From assembly GCF_013401555.1 (NCBI RefSeq), contig NZ_CP058552.1, positions 1,984,001 to 2,048,000 of the forward strand: a stretch of 64,000 nt of DNA. Reading direction: 5' to 3'. The translations under genes and the position numbers were made by a program. This document shows positions 26,727 through 36,886 of this stretch, piece after piece. Positions within the stretch are counted from its first letter, which is position 1. Each line of letters begins with the position of its first letter. Source of the stretch: Paenibacillus sp. E222 (GTDB lineage Bacteria; Bacillota; Bacilli; Paenibacillales; Paenibacillaceae). The notes below the pieces were generated by a model, which was given only the letters and a program-made list of their open reading frames with translations, was not told the DNA's origin and made no database searches.

Positions 26727-27641
26727 ATGAAGGTTGTAATTACAGGACCTACTGGCTCTATTGGAATGGCCCTAATTCAATTGTTCTTGGAGAACAACGT
26801 GGAAGTACTTGCTATATGTCGTAAAGAATCTACAGGCATTAAGTACCTCCCCAAAAGTGATTTAATCAAAATAGTTGAACTTAATTTAGCTGAATATGCA
26901 ACAGCAAATATTCAGGGACATTATGATGTTTTTTATCATTTTGCGTGGAATGACAGCGTGGGTCCTGAACGTAATAACGTTGATACACAGAACAGCAATA
27001 TTAGTTTCACATTAGACGCGGTACGTTTAGCAAAAAACTTTGGTTGCCAGATGTTTATTGGCGCTGGATCTCAAGCAGAATACGGAAGGTCATCTTATCC
27101 TCTTACTTCCAAGACCGCAACTTTTCCTGAGAATAGTTACGGTATGGCTAAGCTATGTGCAGGACAACTAAGTAGGATACTTTGTAATCAGTTAGGGATT
27201 AAACATGTCTGGACACGAGTGCTGAGTGTCTATGGTCCTTACGATGATAGCCAAACAATGATTATTGACACTATTAGAAAAATGTTGTTAAAAGAAAATA
27301 TCGTTTTCACTAAAGGTGAGCAAATATGGAATTTTATTTACAGCAAAGATGCTGCGAAAATTTTATATGACTTAGCCTTAAAGGGACTGGATGGAAAAGT
27401 TTATTGTATAGGTAGTAAAGACACCCGTCCTTTAAAAAGTTTCATAGAGCAAATGAGAGATGAGGTTTCACCTTTACAGCCACTAAAGTTTGGTGGAATT
27501 CCTTATGCTCCCAACCAAGTGATGCATCTCTCAACCGACCTTGCTGAATTGGAACAAGATATCGGTTGTATCCAAGAAACAGCATTTACTGATGGGATTC
27601 GAGAAACAGCAGATTATGTGAAAACTGAATTTGGATTATGA
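26727..27641 (+). CDS. NAD(P)-dependent sugar epimerase/reductase, possible YerF role
   Basis: 304-residue extended short-chain dehydrogenase. The Rossmann loop is TGPTGSIGMAL near the N-terminus, and the catalytic pair is Tyr138–Lys142 (SYGMAK), preceded by GAGSQAEYG. In a yersiniose-like route a reductase (YerF) reduces the acetyl side chain added by YerE; this is the natural candidate by position. It could instead be a 4-epimerase or 4-reductase. Unlike the legB product it keeps the usual Tyr. Confidence 0.75.
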   Translation: MKVVITGPTGSIGMALIQLFLENNVEVLAICRKESTGIKYLPKSDLIKIVELNLAEYATANIQGHYDVFYHFAWNDSVGPERNNVDTQNSNISFTLDAVRLAKNFGCQMFIGAGSQAEYGRSSYPLTSKTATFPENSYGMAKLCAGQLSRILCNQLGIKHVWTRVLSVYGPYDDSQTMIIDTIRKMLLKENIVFTKGEQIWNFIYSKDAAKILYDLALKGLDGKVYCIGSKDTRPLKSFIEQMRDEVSPLQPLKFGGIPYAPNQVMHLSTDLAELEQDIGCIQETAFTDGIRETADYVKTEFGL

Positions 27642-27656
27642 GAAATGAGGTTCAAT

Positions 27657-29483
27657 ATGAATGATCTTGAGTTGGAGAAACTTGTACAGTTTATTCAAGA
27701 AGGAAATGCGGAGCAAGCGGTTAATAAACTCTATGAAATATATGAGGATGTTTCTAATAATCCCAACCACTATTCTAATGAAAATAAACACTTCTTTTAT
27801 AAATTTTTTGGAGAGTTCTTATTCGAATCAGGAGAGTATCATCGGGCTGTATCAATGTTTAAACTGGCACAATCTATAGAACATTCTGATGAAATAGATT
27901 CGTTTATCCTGCAAGCGTTTATTGAACCCAACATTCCTGAATTTGAAATGAATTACATTGAGAACTTAAAGGCTTTAAAAAAAACAGTGGATGGAAGAGA
28001 GTTCACTAACTTATCGTACTATTTAATCCCTACAGAATTCGAAAATAGATATTATTTTTACAACAAAAAAACAAAAGAAATTATGGGCGATTTCACTTTA
28101 TTTCAAACGAAAACTTCAGCATATAAAAAAAATGAATTTGATTCATTTTCTTCTTATTTGTATGTCGAAAAGTTTGAAATCGGAAACTCATTAGCTGCAG
28201 TGTCTTCAGTTGTCAAAGAGCATCGTGAGTGTTTTGTTCTTATAGAGGAGGAAGACAAATTCCTTGCAACCCTACAAGGTGGTTACAATCCAAAGCTAAA
28301 TAACCTGACCCTATTTTTTTCCTATCTAGAAATGAAGAGTTTTTTTGAATTTCATACAAACTATATACCCAGAAACATAATAAGCTTCTCTACTGAAATA
28401 CAAAAATCTCAGGAATATATTCAGTTTATTCATAATAATCGGAGAATGTCACTAAATAAGAATCGTGAGAACATTTTGCTAAGTATATGTATACCTTCAT
28501 ACAATAGAGGGCATAGGGCATTAGAAAACATAATTCATTTGCTGAGCAGTAAATATGACTATGAGCTAGAGGTGGTTGTTTCTAATAACGGATCTCAAAA
28601 TACTACCGCGGGTTTTTACAAAGAAATAGAAGCCTGTACTGATAGCCGAGTTACATATTCTGAACTTAAATCGAATGAAGGGTTTTATGGGAATTTGGTG
28701 AATGTATGTAAGGAAGCGTCGGGAAGGTTCATACTTTTATTAAGTGATGAAGATTCGGTGGATTTGGATATATTGGAAAAAATGGTATCATTTCTGCGCT
28801 CAGAGCCTAATCTCGCTTTAGTTAAATCAAGTACAACTAACCAAAGTGAGTTTGAAGAAATTACAACCTCACCGGGGACAGAATCATTATATCAATTTAT
28901 GCTAACTTCAAACTATATGTCAGGTATTATTTTCAATAAAGATTTACTTGTAGAAAAGAAAGTAATTGAAAATATTGAAATAATTCATTCATTAGGGAAT
29001 GAGGCTACTTTGCATTATCCTCATATGTGCTGGGAGTTGCTAATGTGTCAATATGGAGCAGTTTACTCTACTTCATTGAAACTGATCAATGAAGGAGCAC
29101 CAGAAAAAATGGAAGCAGAGAATATCAAGATAATTAAAAAACGTGGAGAAGTGTCACAATATGCAACTATTGAGAGTCGCTTGGAGCAACATCGTGGCTT
29201 CTTTGAAGTCATGAAATCTATGGAAATTTTTAAGGATGAAGAGATCATAAAAAAAATGTATAAAAAACTATGTGATAAGACATTTTGGTTGATATACATT
29301 TCTTTGGAGAATTTTTATAAAAAATTCTCTTCGCAAGAAGAACTTTTGGATATTATTGATGAGGTTCACCTGTATTGCTCTGATTTACATTATTTAAATC
29401 ATTTTAAAGATTACACTGAGGTTAACAGGAGTAATGAAGTATGGCGTGAAACTCTGAAAAAATATGTATTACAACTTAACTGA
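27657..29483 (+). CDS. Family 2 glycosyltransferase with long N-terminal region
   Basis: 608-residue protein. The N-terminal 270 residues are helical and acidic, with a possible TPR-like start (residues about 5–80). The GT-A domain begins near residue 275 (LLSICIPSYNRGHRALENI) and includes VVVSNNGSQN and the metal-binding LLSDEDSVD. It has no membrane segment. It is the last gene of the island and probably adds the CDP-derived sugar, or extends the glycan, on flagellin. The ATG at 27657 follows TGAGG; an in-frame ATG at 27645 lies before that site. Confidence 0.78.
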   Translation: MNDLELEKLVQFIQEGNAEQAVNKLYEIYEDVSNNPNHYSNENKHFFYKFFGEFLFESGEYHRAVSMFKLAQSIEHSDEIDSFILQAFIEPNIPEFEMNYIENLKALKKTVDGREFTNLSYYLIPTEFENRYYFYNKKTKEIMGDFTLFQTKTSAYKKNEFDSFSSYLYVEKFEIGNSLAAVSSVVKEHRECFVLIEEEDKFLATLQGGYNPKLNNLTLFFSYLEMKSFFEFHTNYIPRNIISFSTEIQKSQEYIQFIHNNRRMSLNKNRENILLSICIPSYNRGHRALENIIHLLSSKYDYELEVVVSNNGSQNTTAGFYKEIEACTDSRVTYSELKSNEGFYGNLVNVCKEASGRFILLLSDEDSVDLDILEKMVSFLRSEPNLALVKSSTTNQSEFEEITTSPGTESLYQFMLTSNYMSGIIFNKDLLVEKKVIENIEIIHSLGNEATLHYPHMCWELLMCQYGAVYSTSLKLINEGAPEKMEAENIKIIKKRGEVSQYATIESRLEQHRGFFEVMKSMEIFKDEEIIKKMYKKLCDKTFWLIYISLENFYKKFSSQEELLDIIDEVHLYCSDLHYLNHFKDYTEVNRSNEVWRETLKKYVLQLN

Positions 29484-29532
29484 GCATGCCTCTTTTTTGT
29501 ATTTTATACCAATAAAACATTTTCTTTACCAA

Positions 29533-29562
29533 TTGACAATGGATAAGATTAGGTGATATCAT
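29533..29562 (+). promoter_or_regulatory. Sigma-A promoter of the cold-shock gene
   Basis: TTGACA (29533–29538), an 18-base spacer and TATCAT (29557–29562). A leader of roughly 60 bases precedes the ATG. Confidence 0.6.
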
Positions 29563-29628
29563 CTGAATTGTGGGCAAGGGTCTTTGACACAACCTCACTT
29601 CATTTGATGACGAAGGGAATGTTAGTGC

Positions 29629-29826
29629 ATGCAAGGTAAAGTAAAATGGTTCAACGCAGAAAAAGGTTACGGTTTCATTGAAACTGAAGACGGCGGCGAC
29701 GTATTCGTACATTTCTCCGCAATTCAATCCGAAGGATTCAAAACTTTGGAAGAAGGTCAATCCGTAGAATTCGACATCGTCGAAGGCGCGCGTGGACCGC
29801 AAGCCGCTAACGTAATCAAATTATAA
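29629..29826 (+). CDS. Cold-shock protein (Csp family)
   Basis: 65-residue cold-shock domain protein that binds single-stranded nucleic acid and melts RNA structure. Both RNP motifs are visible: KGYGFIE (RNP1) and VFVHFS (RNP2), in the standard order after [23 protein letters not shown] precedes the ATG. Its own promoter and terminator make it a single-gene unit. Confidence 0.95.
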   Translation: MQGKVKWFNAEKGYGFIETEDGGDVFVHFSAIQSEGFKTLEEGQSVEFDIVEGARGPQAANVIKL

Positions 29827-29890
29827 TCATCCGGACAATCCGACCTACATATATGGTTAGATGGTTACCAATTGAATTATCGCTAGCATC

Positions 29891-29919
29891 AGACTCCGGT
29901 GTTTCCGGGGTCTTTTTTT
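29891..29919 (+). terminator. Terminator after the cold-shock gene
   Basis: AGACTCCGG / CCGGGGTCT stem (one T·G), 5-base loop, then seven T. Confidence 0.88.
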
Positions 29920-30183
29920 GTTCTAATAGATTCGAAATTTGAGAATCAGCCGAAGAACATTATTCTAATGAATTTGATAAATTCAAGTCATAGTTCATGT
30001 TCATTTTACATAATAGATTGAAGTAGCTCGGAAACGGTTAATTACATCATCAAGCGCCTAATAAGATAATCCATGTTAATGAATGATTATGCCTAAAAAT
30101 GGAGAAATATCGCGAAATATGGCGGTAAGCCTATGTTGGCTGATGTGGCTTGAACAGATGTCATTATTCGGTCACCGGGAGTT

Positions 30184-30213
30184 TTTACATGGCGCTTACA
30201 TTCGTGTTATAAT
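30184..30213 (+). promoter_or_regulatory. Promoter of hpf
   Basis: TTTACA (30184–30189), an 18-base spacer, TATAAT (30208–30213), 31 bases before the hpf start. Nothing else is seen in the 260 bases between the upstream terminator and this promoter. Confidence 0.65.
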
Positions 30214-30243
30214 GAAGTGGCAAAGGAAAAGGAGGAGTGCCCT

Positions 30244-30807
30244 ATGAATTTAAGTATTCGAGGTCAACAAATCGAGGTTACCGATGCTTTGAAGGATTAT
30301 GTCGACAAAAAGTTGAGTAGACTCGAGAAGTATTTCGATGCACCCCTTAACTCTGACGGTGCTGTTACATTGAGCACGACGAGAGGCTTGCATACGGTAG
30401 AGGTGACGATCCCTTTGAAAGGCTTTGTGCTCCGTGCCGAGGATGAGAGCGACGATATGTACGCTTCCATTGACTCGGTGGTAGACAAGCTGGAACGTCA
30501 GATCCGTAAACACAAAACGAAAATTAACCGTAAGTTCCGCCAGGAAGGCGGCCTAAAAACTTTCTTCGTGGAAGATCCGACAGGCACAGTAGCTACTGCT
30601 GAACTGGATGCGGATACGGAAGACGATGACTTGGAAGTGGTACGGACCAAACGGTTTATGTTGAAACCGATGGACGTGGAAGAAGCTATTCTCCAAATGA
30701 ACATGGTTGGCCACAATTTCTTTGTATTCTCGAACATCGAGAATGAAGAAGTCAGCGTGGTGTACAAACGGAACGATGGGAAATACGGTTTAATTGAACA
30801 AGGTTAA
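30244..30807 (+). CDS. hpf: Long-form ribosome hibernation promoting factor
   Basis: 187-residue long HPF (YvyD), which joins 70S ribosomes into inactive 100S dimers. The N-terminal S30AE domain starts LSIRGQQIEVTDALKDYVDKK. The C-terminal dimerisation domain begins at about residue 130 (VRTKRFMLKPMDVEEAILQMN). The ATG at 30244 follows AAGGAGGAG; the frame extends upstream to 30217 but across the ribosome binding site. Followed by a strong terminator. Confidence 0.94.
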   Translation: MNLSIRGQQIEVTDALKDYVDKKLSRLEKYFDAPLNSDGAVTLSTTRGLHTVEVTIPLKGFVLRAEDESDDMYASIDSVVDKLERQIRKHKTKINRKFRQEGGLKTFFVEDPTGTVATAELDADTEDDDLEVVRTKRFMLKPMDVEEAILQMNMVGHNFFVFSNIENEEVSVVYKRNDGKYGLIEQG

Positions 30808-30934
30808 TGGATTGAGTTAAAATACTAAACTAGTTTGGTGACTGAACCATTGAATTGAAATGAAAAAATGATTTTTTTAAATGATAATGAATGAAGACAG
30901 GGGTCTTATCTCCTGTATAGGATTTCGAACTAAC

Positions 30935-30969
30935 AAGAGCCTCCATCCTTTATGGGATGGGGCTCTTTT
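30935..30969 (+). terminator. Terminator after hpf
   Basis: AAGAGCC(T)CCATCC pairs with GGATGGGGCTCTT, loop of about 5, then TTTT. Confidence 0.82.
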
Positions 30970-31550
30970 GTGCGTACTAGGGCTAGAAAAAGTGGATGAA
31001 GCAAGATTGTGAAACTATTTCCCATGCTACTGCGTCTAATAGATAATAGGAATGAGACAAATCCGTGCAAATTGAATGAAAAATTTTCAGTGCTTGCGGA
31101 GAAGTCGTTAAAGATGTATTCTTTTTCTCTATATTGAGATTTTCATCCAAATTTACCATCAAAATTCGTTAACATGCCTTATCCAACTGGAAAATGAAAC
31201 GATAGAATTTAGGGCTTCCGCTAACGACTATGATTTTTTGCACTTAAACTCCATCGGAGAGGCTTCAGAAGTTCAAAGAAGTGTGCCGTGGCGTGTTGCG
31301 GCGACCCTTACAAACTGTTACAATTTATACAAAGAGAATCATTGTCCTGATGAGGAATTGTCAACGAATGATCACTAATCATAATCAATGACAGGCACAG
31401 CACCATGAACATGATTCATAAGGGTCGGTATTCGGCTTATTTCTAATAACCGGGTCCGGTTGAATACCGAATCAGCTTCATGAGGGAACCTTGGCAAGCC
31501 TGGAGTTGATTCATTTATATTATTATTTCTTCATAATAATTTGAATTTGA
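30970..31550 (+). other. Long secA upstream region
   Basis: No gene is supported in the 850 bases between the hpf terminator and secA. This part holds a candidate promoter (31358–31385) and an inverted repeat TCGGTATTC / GAATACCGA (31425–31433 with 31462–31470) that could form a leader hairpin. The repeat element copy A follows at 31551. Confidence 0.5.
31358..31385 (+). promoter_or_regulatory. Candidate secA promoter
   Basis: TTGTCA (31358–31363), a 16-base spacer, CATAAT (31380–31385). If used, the secA leader would exceed 400 bases and include the inverted repeat and repeat element A. Confidence 0.35.
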
Positions 31551-31703
31551 TTTTTACACGGATAGCGAAGAGGGCAGAAATGACCTGTAGAAGCGAAGCG
31601 TTCGCCTTTATCCCCAGATTTCTACCTCTGAGATGGAGTTAAAGAAATCGGGGGATAACAGCGATCGGAAGGACATTCTGCCAGCTGAGTAATGGAGTGT
31701 AAC
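31551..31703 (+). repeat. Dispersed structured element, copy A (upstream of secA)
   Basis: About 150 bases bounded by TTACAC and GTGTAA. The outer stem is GGCAGAAATG with CATTCTGCC (one bulged A). The conserved middle is GAAGCGAAGCGTTCGC, followed by the hairpin TATCCCC(A)GATTTCT / AGAAATC(G)GGGGATA and then ACAGCGATCGGAAGG. Related copies lie at 34372, 41361, 42513/42562 and 48174. All copies are on the plus strand. It ends about 120 bases before the secA start. Confidence 0.8.
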
Positions 31704-31822
31704 CTTCAGTAAGCTCAAATTATATCGTTTGTCACCCCCGGGCAAGTGGATACATATCCATCCGATGGTGTCGCGCGGCGGCAGCAGGGGGTCTATTCTG
31801 TTTTGCACGAAAGGGGTATACC

Positions 31823-34327
31823 ATGCTAGGACTTGTCAAAAAGATCTTCGGCGACATGAACGAACGTGATGTTAAACGTCTGATGAAGACAGTCGATGTG
31901 ATCAATAAACTGGAACCACAATTTCAGGCTCTGTCTGATGAACAACTGAAATCCAAAACGGAGGAATTCCGTGCCCGCATTGAAAAGGGAGAAACAACAG
32001 ATGAACTTCTTCCTGAAGCATTTGCAACCGTACGTGAGGCATCTCGCCGTGTACTGGGCAAACGTCACTATGACGTACAGATGCTCGGAGGCATTGCCTT
32101 GCATGAAGGCCGGATTTCAGAGATGAAGACGGGTGAAGGTAAGACACTGGTAGGAACACTCCCGGTATACCTGAATGCATTGATGTCCAAAGGTGTACAC
32201 GTGGTAACGGTCAATGATTATTTGGCTCAACGGGATAGCCAGGAAATGGGACAAATTTATGAATTCATGGGCATGACGGTTGGGGTTAACCTGAGCGGTA
32301 TGGACCATGCTTTGAAACAACATGCTTATGCATGTGATATTACGTACGGAACGAATAATGAATTTGGTTTTGACTATCTGCGTGATAACATGGTGTTATA
32401 CAAAGAGCAGATGGTACAACGTCCATTGTTCTTCTGTATCATTGATGAAGTGGACTCCATTTTGGTCGATGAGGCACGTACGCCTTTGATCATTTCCGGA
32501 CAAGCTCAGAAATCCACAGATCTGTACTATGCAGCTGACCGTTTCGTGAAGCGTCTGGTTCCAGAGGAAGACTTTACGGTGGACATCAAGGTGAAATCCG
32601 TAGCACTGACTGAAGCTGGTGTGGCGAAGGCAGAGAAAGCATTTGGTATCGAAAACTTGTATGATCATGCCAATGTTACGCTGAACCATCACATCGTACA
32701 GGGATTGAAAGCCAATGTAATCATGCGTCGTGACGTCGATTATGTGGTGAGTGATGAAGAAGTACTGATCGTCGATGAGTTCACAGGCCGTCTGATGGCA
32801 GGACGTCGTTATAGCGATGGATTGCACCAAGCGATCGAAGCCAAAGAAGGTATTGAAGTACAGAACGAGAGCATGACTCTTGCTACAATTACATTCCAGA
32901 ACTATTTCCGGATGTACCGTAAGCTTGCGGGAATGACGGGTACAGCGAAGACCGAGGAAGAAGAGTTCAAAAAAATCTATGGTCTCGAAGTATTGCAGAT
33001 TCCAACCAATCGTCCAAACAAACGGGATGATATGGCTGATGTGGTGTACAAGAGCATCGATGGCAAGTTCAACGCGGTTGTGGAAGAAATTGTGGCACGT
33101 CACAGCAAGAACCAACCGGTTCTGGTTGGTACGGTTTCTATCGAAAACTCCGAGCGTATTTCCGATATGTTGAAACGCCGTGGTGTCCGTCATCAGGTAT
33201 TGAACGCCAAATATCATGCGGAAGAAGCGGAGATCATCTCAGGTGCGGGTCAGGCTGGTGCGGTTACGATTGCTACCAACATGGCAGGACGGGGTACGGA
33301 TATTATCCTGGGTGAAGGCGTAGCTGAAGTGGGCGGCCTTCATATCATCGGTACAGAGCGTCATGAATCACGCCGGATTGATAACCAGCTGCGTGGACGT
33401 GCAGGACGTCAGGGTGACCCTGGTTCTACACAGTTCTACCTGTCACTTGGTGATGAGCTGATGAGACGTTTCGGTGCAGACAATGTACTGAACATGATGG
33501 AGCGTCTTGGTTTTGAAGAAGACCAACCGATTGAGAGCCGGATGATTACCCGTGCGGTAGAGTCGGCACAAAAACGGGTTGAAGGTAATAACTTTGACGT
33601 ACGTAAAGTCGTTCTCCAATATGATGATGTCATGAACCAACAACGTGAAATTATATATAAACAACGCCGTGAGGTGCTTGAGTCCGAGAATATCAAACAG
33701 ATCGTTATGGATATGATCAAGCCTTCCATTGAACGTATTGTGGAAGCTCATTGCAGTGACGATATTCCGGAAAACTGGGAGCTGCAGGAAGTTGCCGACT
33801 ACATGAACAGCAAATTGCTGGATGAAGGCTCAGTAACGAAAGATGATCTGTGGGGCAAAGAAGCAGAAGAGATTATCGACTACCTGTTTGAGAAAGTTCA
33901 GAACAAGTACAATGCGCGTGAAGAGCGGATCGGTGAAGAGATGGTTCGTGAATTCGAGAAAGTGGTTGTACTCCGTGCAGTAGACAGCAAATGGATGGAT
34001 CATATTGATGCGATGGATCAATTGCGTCAAGGTATCCACCTTCGTGCTTACGGCGGTACAGATCCGCTGCGTGAGTACCAGTTCGAAGGCTTCGAAATGT
34101 TCCATCAGATGATTGCTTCGATCCAGGAAGAAGTGGCAACCTATGTGATGAGAGCACAAATCGAGAGCAACCAGGAACGTCAAGCGGTTGTTGACGAAAG
34201 TCAGATCTCGACAAGCGGCGAACCTACAGAGAAACGTCCGGTAAAAGTGTCTGACCAAATCGGACGAAACGATGCTTGTCCATGTGGTAGCGGCAAAAAG
34301 TTCAAACACTGCCACGGTCAAGAGTAG
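31823..34327 (+). CDS. secA: Preprotein translocase ATPase SecA
   Basis: 834-residue motor of the Sec translocon, close to the 841 residues of B. subtilis SecA. Walker A is [14 protein letters not shown] (about residue 100). Further motifs include [48 protein letters not shown] and [13 protein letters not shown]. The C-terminal zinc-binding tail [14 protein letters not shown] is intact. The start follows GAAAGGGG. It is preceded by element copy A and followed by copy B. Confidence 0.97.
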   Translation: MLGLVKKIFGDMNERDVKRLMKTVDVINKLEPQFQALSDEQLKSKTEEFRARIEKGETTDELLPEAFATVREASRRVLGKRHYDVQMLGGIALHEGRISEMKTGEGKTLVGTLPVYLNALMSKGVHVVTVNDYLAQRDSQEMGQIYEFMGMTVGVNLSGMDHALKQHAYACDITYGTNNEFGFDYLRDNMVLYKEQMVQRPLFFCIIDEVDSILVDEARTPLIISGQAQKSTDLYYAADRFVKRLVPEEDFTVDIKVKSVALTEAGVAKAEKAFGIENLYDHANVTLNHHIVQGLKANVIMRRDVDYVVSDEEVLIVDEFTGRLMAGRRYSDGLHQAIEAKEGIEVQNESMTLATITFQNYFRMYRKLAGMTGTAKTEEEEFKKIYGLEVLQIPTNRPNKRDDMADVVYKSIDGKFNAVVEEIVARHSKNQPVLVGTVSIENSERISDMLKRRGVRHQVLNAKYHAEEAEIISGAGQAGAVTIATNMAGRGTDIILGEGVAEVGGLHIIGTERHESRRIDNQLRGRAGRQGDPGSTQFYLSLGDELMRRFGADNVLNMMERLGFEEDQPIESRMITRAVESAQKRVEGNNFDVRKVVLQYDDVMNQQREIIYKQRREVLESENIKQIVMDMIKPSIERIVEAHCSDDIPENWELQEVADYMNSKLLDEGSVTKDDLWGKEAEEIIDYLFEKVQNKYNAREERIGEEMVREFEKVVVLRAVDSKWMDHIDAMDQLRQGIHLRAYGGTDPLREYQFEGFEMFHQMIASIQEEVATYVMRAQIESNQERQAVVDESQISTSGEPTEKRPVKVSDQIGRNDACPCGSGKKFKHCHGQE

Positions 34328-34371
34328 TTAAACGACTCTCTACATTACCCTGTTTATAAGTTGGATCTGAA

Positions 34372-34524
34372 TTTTTACACCATAACGGAGAGTGCAGAAG
34401 CAATCTGGAGAAGCAAAGCGTTCGCATTTATCACCGGATTTTTCCCTTGTGAGAGGGAATCAAGAAAATCTGGGGATAAGAGCGATCGGAAGATGCTACT
34501 GCAATCGGAGTGATAAGGTGTAAC
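34372..34524 (+). repeat. Dispersed structured element, copy B (between secA and prfB)
   Basis: Bounded by TTACACC and GGTGTAA. The outer stem GCAGAAGCAATC pairs with GATGCTACTGC (bulged A, one mismatch). The inner hairpin TATCACCGGATTTT / AAAATCTGGGGATA tolerates one mismatch and one G·U. TCCC/GGGA makes an apical stem. ATAAGAGCGATCGGAAG follows. The sequence differs from copy A but the pairing is kept. Confidence 0.8.
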
Positions 34525-34766
34525 GAATGCTGGCTCAACTTAAATAGAATGACATGAACGGCTCCTTGCAGCCGGGTATTCCAAATGATCAAATGAAGGA
34601 TGCATAACCTGTAATTGGTGCATAGTTATAACTATGTACCATAATCATGGAGAAGAGGCTTGCCGTTATTAAGGTAACCGAGACTCCAAGGTGAAGCATC
34701 GGATACTTGATCTGAAGGAATGCCCTGAATGCGGGGAGCTTATCTTAATGAAAAGAGGAATTGCAC
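34525..34766 (+). other. prfB leader region
   Basis: Contains a perfect 16-base palindrome CATAGTTATAACTATG at 34621–34636 of unknown role. I cannot fix a promoter with confidence. No gene is seen. Confidence 0.4.
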
Positions 34767-35880
34767 ATGATCGATCCAAGCGTGAAGCAGGACCTGCGTG
34801 AAATAGGCAAGAAACTAACAAATCTTAGGGGGTCTCTTTGACTTAGATCTTAAGCAAGAGATGATTGAGAACTTCGAAGTGAAGATGTCCGCCCCGGATT
34901 TCTGGGATGATAATGATAAGGCACAATCCGTAATCGCTGAGCTGAACGCGGTGAAGGGATCTGTGGACCAATACATCAAGCTGCAGCAGGATTATGACGA
35001 TGCGGTCATGATGGCAGAACTGGCTGACGAAGAAGGCGACGATGATCTGGCTGTGGAGATCGGCAACAGCGTGACAGCCATCGTGAGCAAGGTAGAAGAG
35101 TTCGAGCTACAGCTTCTCCTGAATCAGCCGTATGACAAGATGAATGCGATTCTGGAGCTTCATCCGGGTGCTGGTGGTACCGAGTCACAGGACTGGGGAC
35201 AGATGCTGATGCGGATGTATACACGCTGGGCCGAGAAGCGTGGCTTCAAGGTTGAGGTGCTGGATTATCTGGCAGGAGATGAAGCAGGAATAAAGAGTGT
35301 CACGCTATCCATCAAGGGGCATAATGCTTATGGGTATCTGAAAGCCGAAAAGGGTGTGCACCGATTGGTGCGGATCTCACCTTTTGACTCCTCAGGACGC
35401 AGACATACTTCCTTCGTATCTTGTGACGTGGTGCCTGAGATTGATGACACGATTGAATTGGACATTCGGACAGAAGATCTCAAGATCGATACGTACCGTG
35501 CGAGCGGCGCGGGTGGACAGCATATCAATACCACCGACTCAGCTGTACGGATTACTCACCTTCCAACAGGTGTGGTTGTAACGTGCCAGAATGAACGGTC
35601 ACAGATTAAGAACCGTGAGCGAGCGATGACGATGCTTCGTTCCAAATTGTATGAACGTAAAATTGAAGAACAAAAACAACAGCTGGACGAAATCCGAGGA
35701 GAACAGTCGGATATTGCGTGGGGTAGCCAGATTCGGTCCTATGTATTCCATCCCTATAGTATGGTAAAGGATCACCGTACGAGCGTAGAGACTGGAAACA
35801 CAGGAGCAGTAATGGATGGCGACCTCGATGGATTCATCGATGGTTATTTGCGCAGCCAGATTAAAGTAGATACCGATTAA
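34767..35880 (+). CDS. prfB: Peptide chain release factor 2, with programmed +1 frameshift
   Basis: RF2 recognises UGA and UAA stop codons. The ORF starts at ATG 34767 (after GAGGA) and reads 24 codons to an in-frame TGA at 34839–34841. The site is the classic autoregulatory signal: internal Shine–Dalgarno AGGGGG, then CTT TGA C. A +1 shift at CTT continues at GAC (34840) to give a 370-residue protein. When RF2 is scarce, TGA is read slowly and shifting rises. Family motifs: SPFDSSGRR and GGQ ([17 protein letters not shown]). A start at 34861 would lose the N-terminus. Confidence 0.96.
34826..34842 (+). promoter_or_regulatory. RF2 programmed frameshift site
   Basis: Shine–Dalgarno-like AGGGGG three bases before CTT, the UGA stop, and a following C. 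All parts of the known prfB recoding signal are present. Confidence 0.95.
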
Positions 35881-35889
35881 TCAAAAGTT

Positions 35890-35946
35890 CCTGTATAGAC
35901 CCGATACGTGTAGGCGTATGCTGGGTGTATACAGGGGCTTTTTTTT
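35890..35946 (+). terminator. Terminator after prfB
   Basis: CCTGTATAGACCC pairs with GGGTGTATACAGG (one bulge) around a large loop, followed by a T run. Confidence 0.82.
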
Positions 35947-35980
35947 GAGCATATATACAAAAAAAGGAGAGCAAGATGAC

Positions 35981-36886
35981 ATGCAACAGCAACAGCCGTT
36001 ACACAATAACCGCAAGAAGAGGCTAACCACGCTCATTCCCCTGAACGGCCCATGGAGAAACGTTGTAGATACCGTATCCATTATTTTAGGTTCGTTTTTG
36101 ATTGCCGTGGCCTTTAATTTATTTTTACTTCCGAATCAGATTGCTTCAGGTGGGGTATCCGGGTTATCGATATTGGGCAAACATTGGCTGGGGCTTGAGC
36201 CGGCATACACCCAGTGGGCTATTAATATTCCGCTTCTGATCGCGGGTTTTCTCCTGATTGGCAAGCAGTATGGAATACGTTCTGTACTCGGCAGTATTGT
36301 ACTGCCACTGTTTGTCTATCTCACGAAAGACTGGGCCATTCCAACAACGAATCCGCTGCTTGGTTCACTCTATGGCGGAATTGGGGTTGGACTTGGGATT
36401 GGAATCGTATATCGGGGTAGAGGCTCAACAGGGGGCATGAGCATTCTGGCTAGGATCGTACAAAAATATAGTGGACTAAGTTACTCTCTTTGCGTGGTGA
36501 TGATGGATGCTACGGTCATTATTATGGCTGCTTTTGTATTGTCATTGGAGCAGTCGCTCTATGCTCTGATCGGGTTATACGTTACCGGTAAAGTTATTGA
36601 TGCCGTCGAGATGGGCCTTGGTAACTCGAAGGTAGCTTACATTATTTCCAACCAGACCGAACCGATTACGAAGGTGATTCTGGATGATCTGGATCGCGGA
36701 CTGACGAAGCTGGAGGCAAAAGGTGGCTACACCGACGATCAGCGAACCGTACTCATGGTGGTCGTTGGACAGAATGAGGTGCCTAGACTGAAAGCGTTGA
36801 TCCGGTCCGTGGACCCGGGGGCTTTTGTCATTATTAGCAATGCGCATGAAGTACTCGGCGAAGGCTTTAAGCGTGGGGAATTTTAA
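35981..36886 (+). CDS. YitT family membrane protein
   Basis: 301-residue protein with about five or six transmembrane segments in the first 200 residues (for example IILGSFLIAVAFNLFLLP, INIPLLIAGFLLIG). The signature NQIASGGVSGLSI, typical of YitT proteins, is present. A soluble C-terminal DUF2179 domain (about residues 215–300) ends HEVLGEGFKRGEF. The function of the family is unknown. The ATG at 35981 is 9 bases after AAAGGAGAG; the frame is open upstream to 35918 but that part overlaps the prfB terminator. Confidence 0.85.
   Translation: MQQQQPLHNNRKKRLTTLIPLNGPWRNVVDTVSIILGSFLIAVAFNLFLLPNQIASGGVSGLSILGKHWLGLEPAYTQWAINIPLLIAGFLLIGKQYGIRSVLGSIVLPLFVYLTKDWAIPTTNPLLGSLYGGIGVGLGIGIVYRGRGSTGGMSILARIVQKYSGLSYSLCVVMMDATVIIMAAFVLSLEQSLYALIGLYVTGKVIDAVEMGLGNSKVAYIISNQTEPITKVILDDLDRGLTKLEAKGGYTDDQRTVLMVVVGQNEVPRLKALIRSVDPGAFVIISNAHEVLGEGFKRGEF

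Noticed and set aside
32396..33217. 273-codon minus-strand frame inside secA
   Set aside because: Shadow of the conserved secA frame; His/Phe/Cys-rich translation and no start site.
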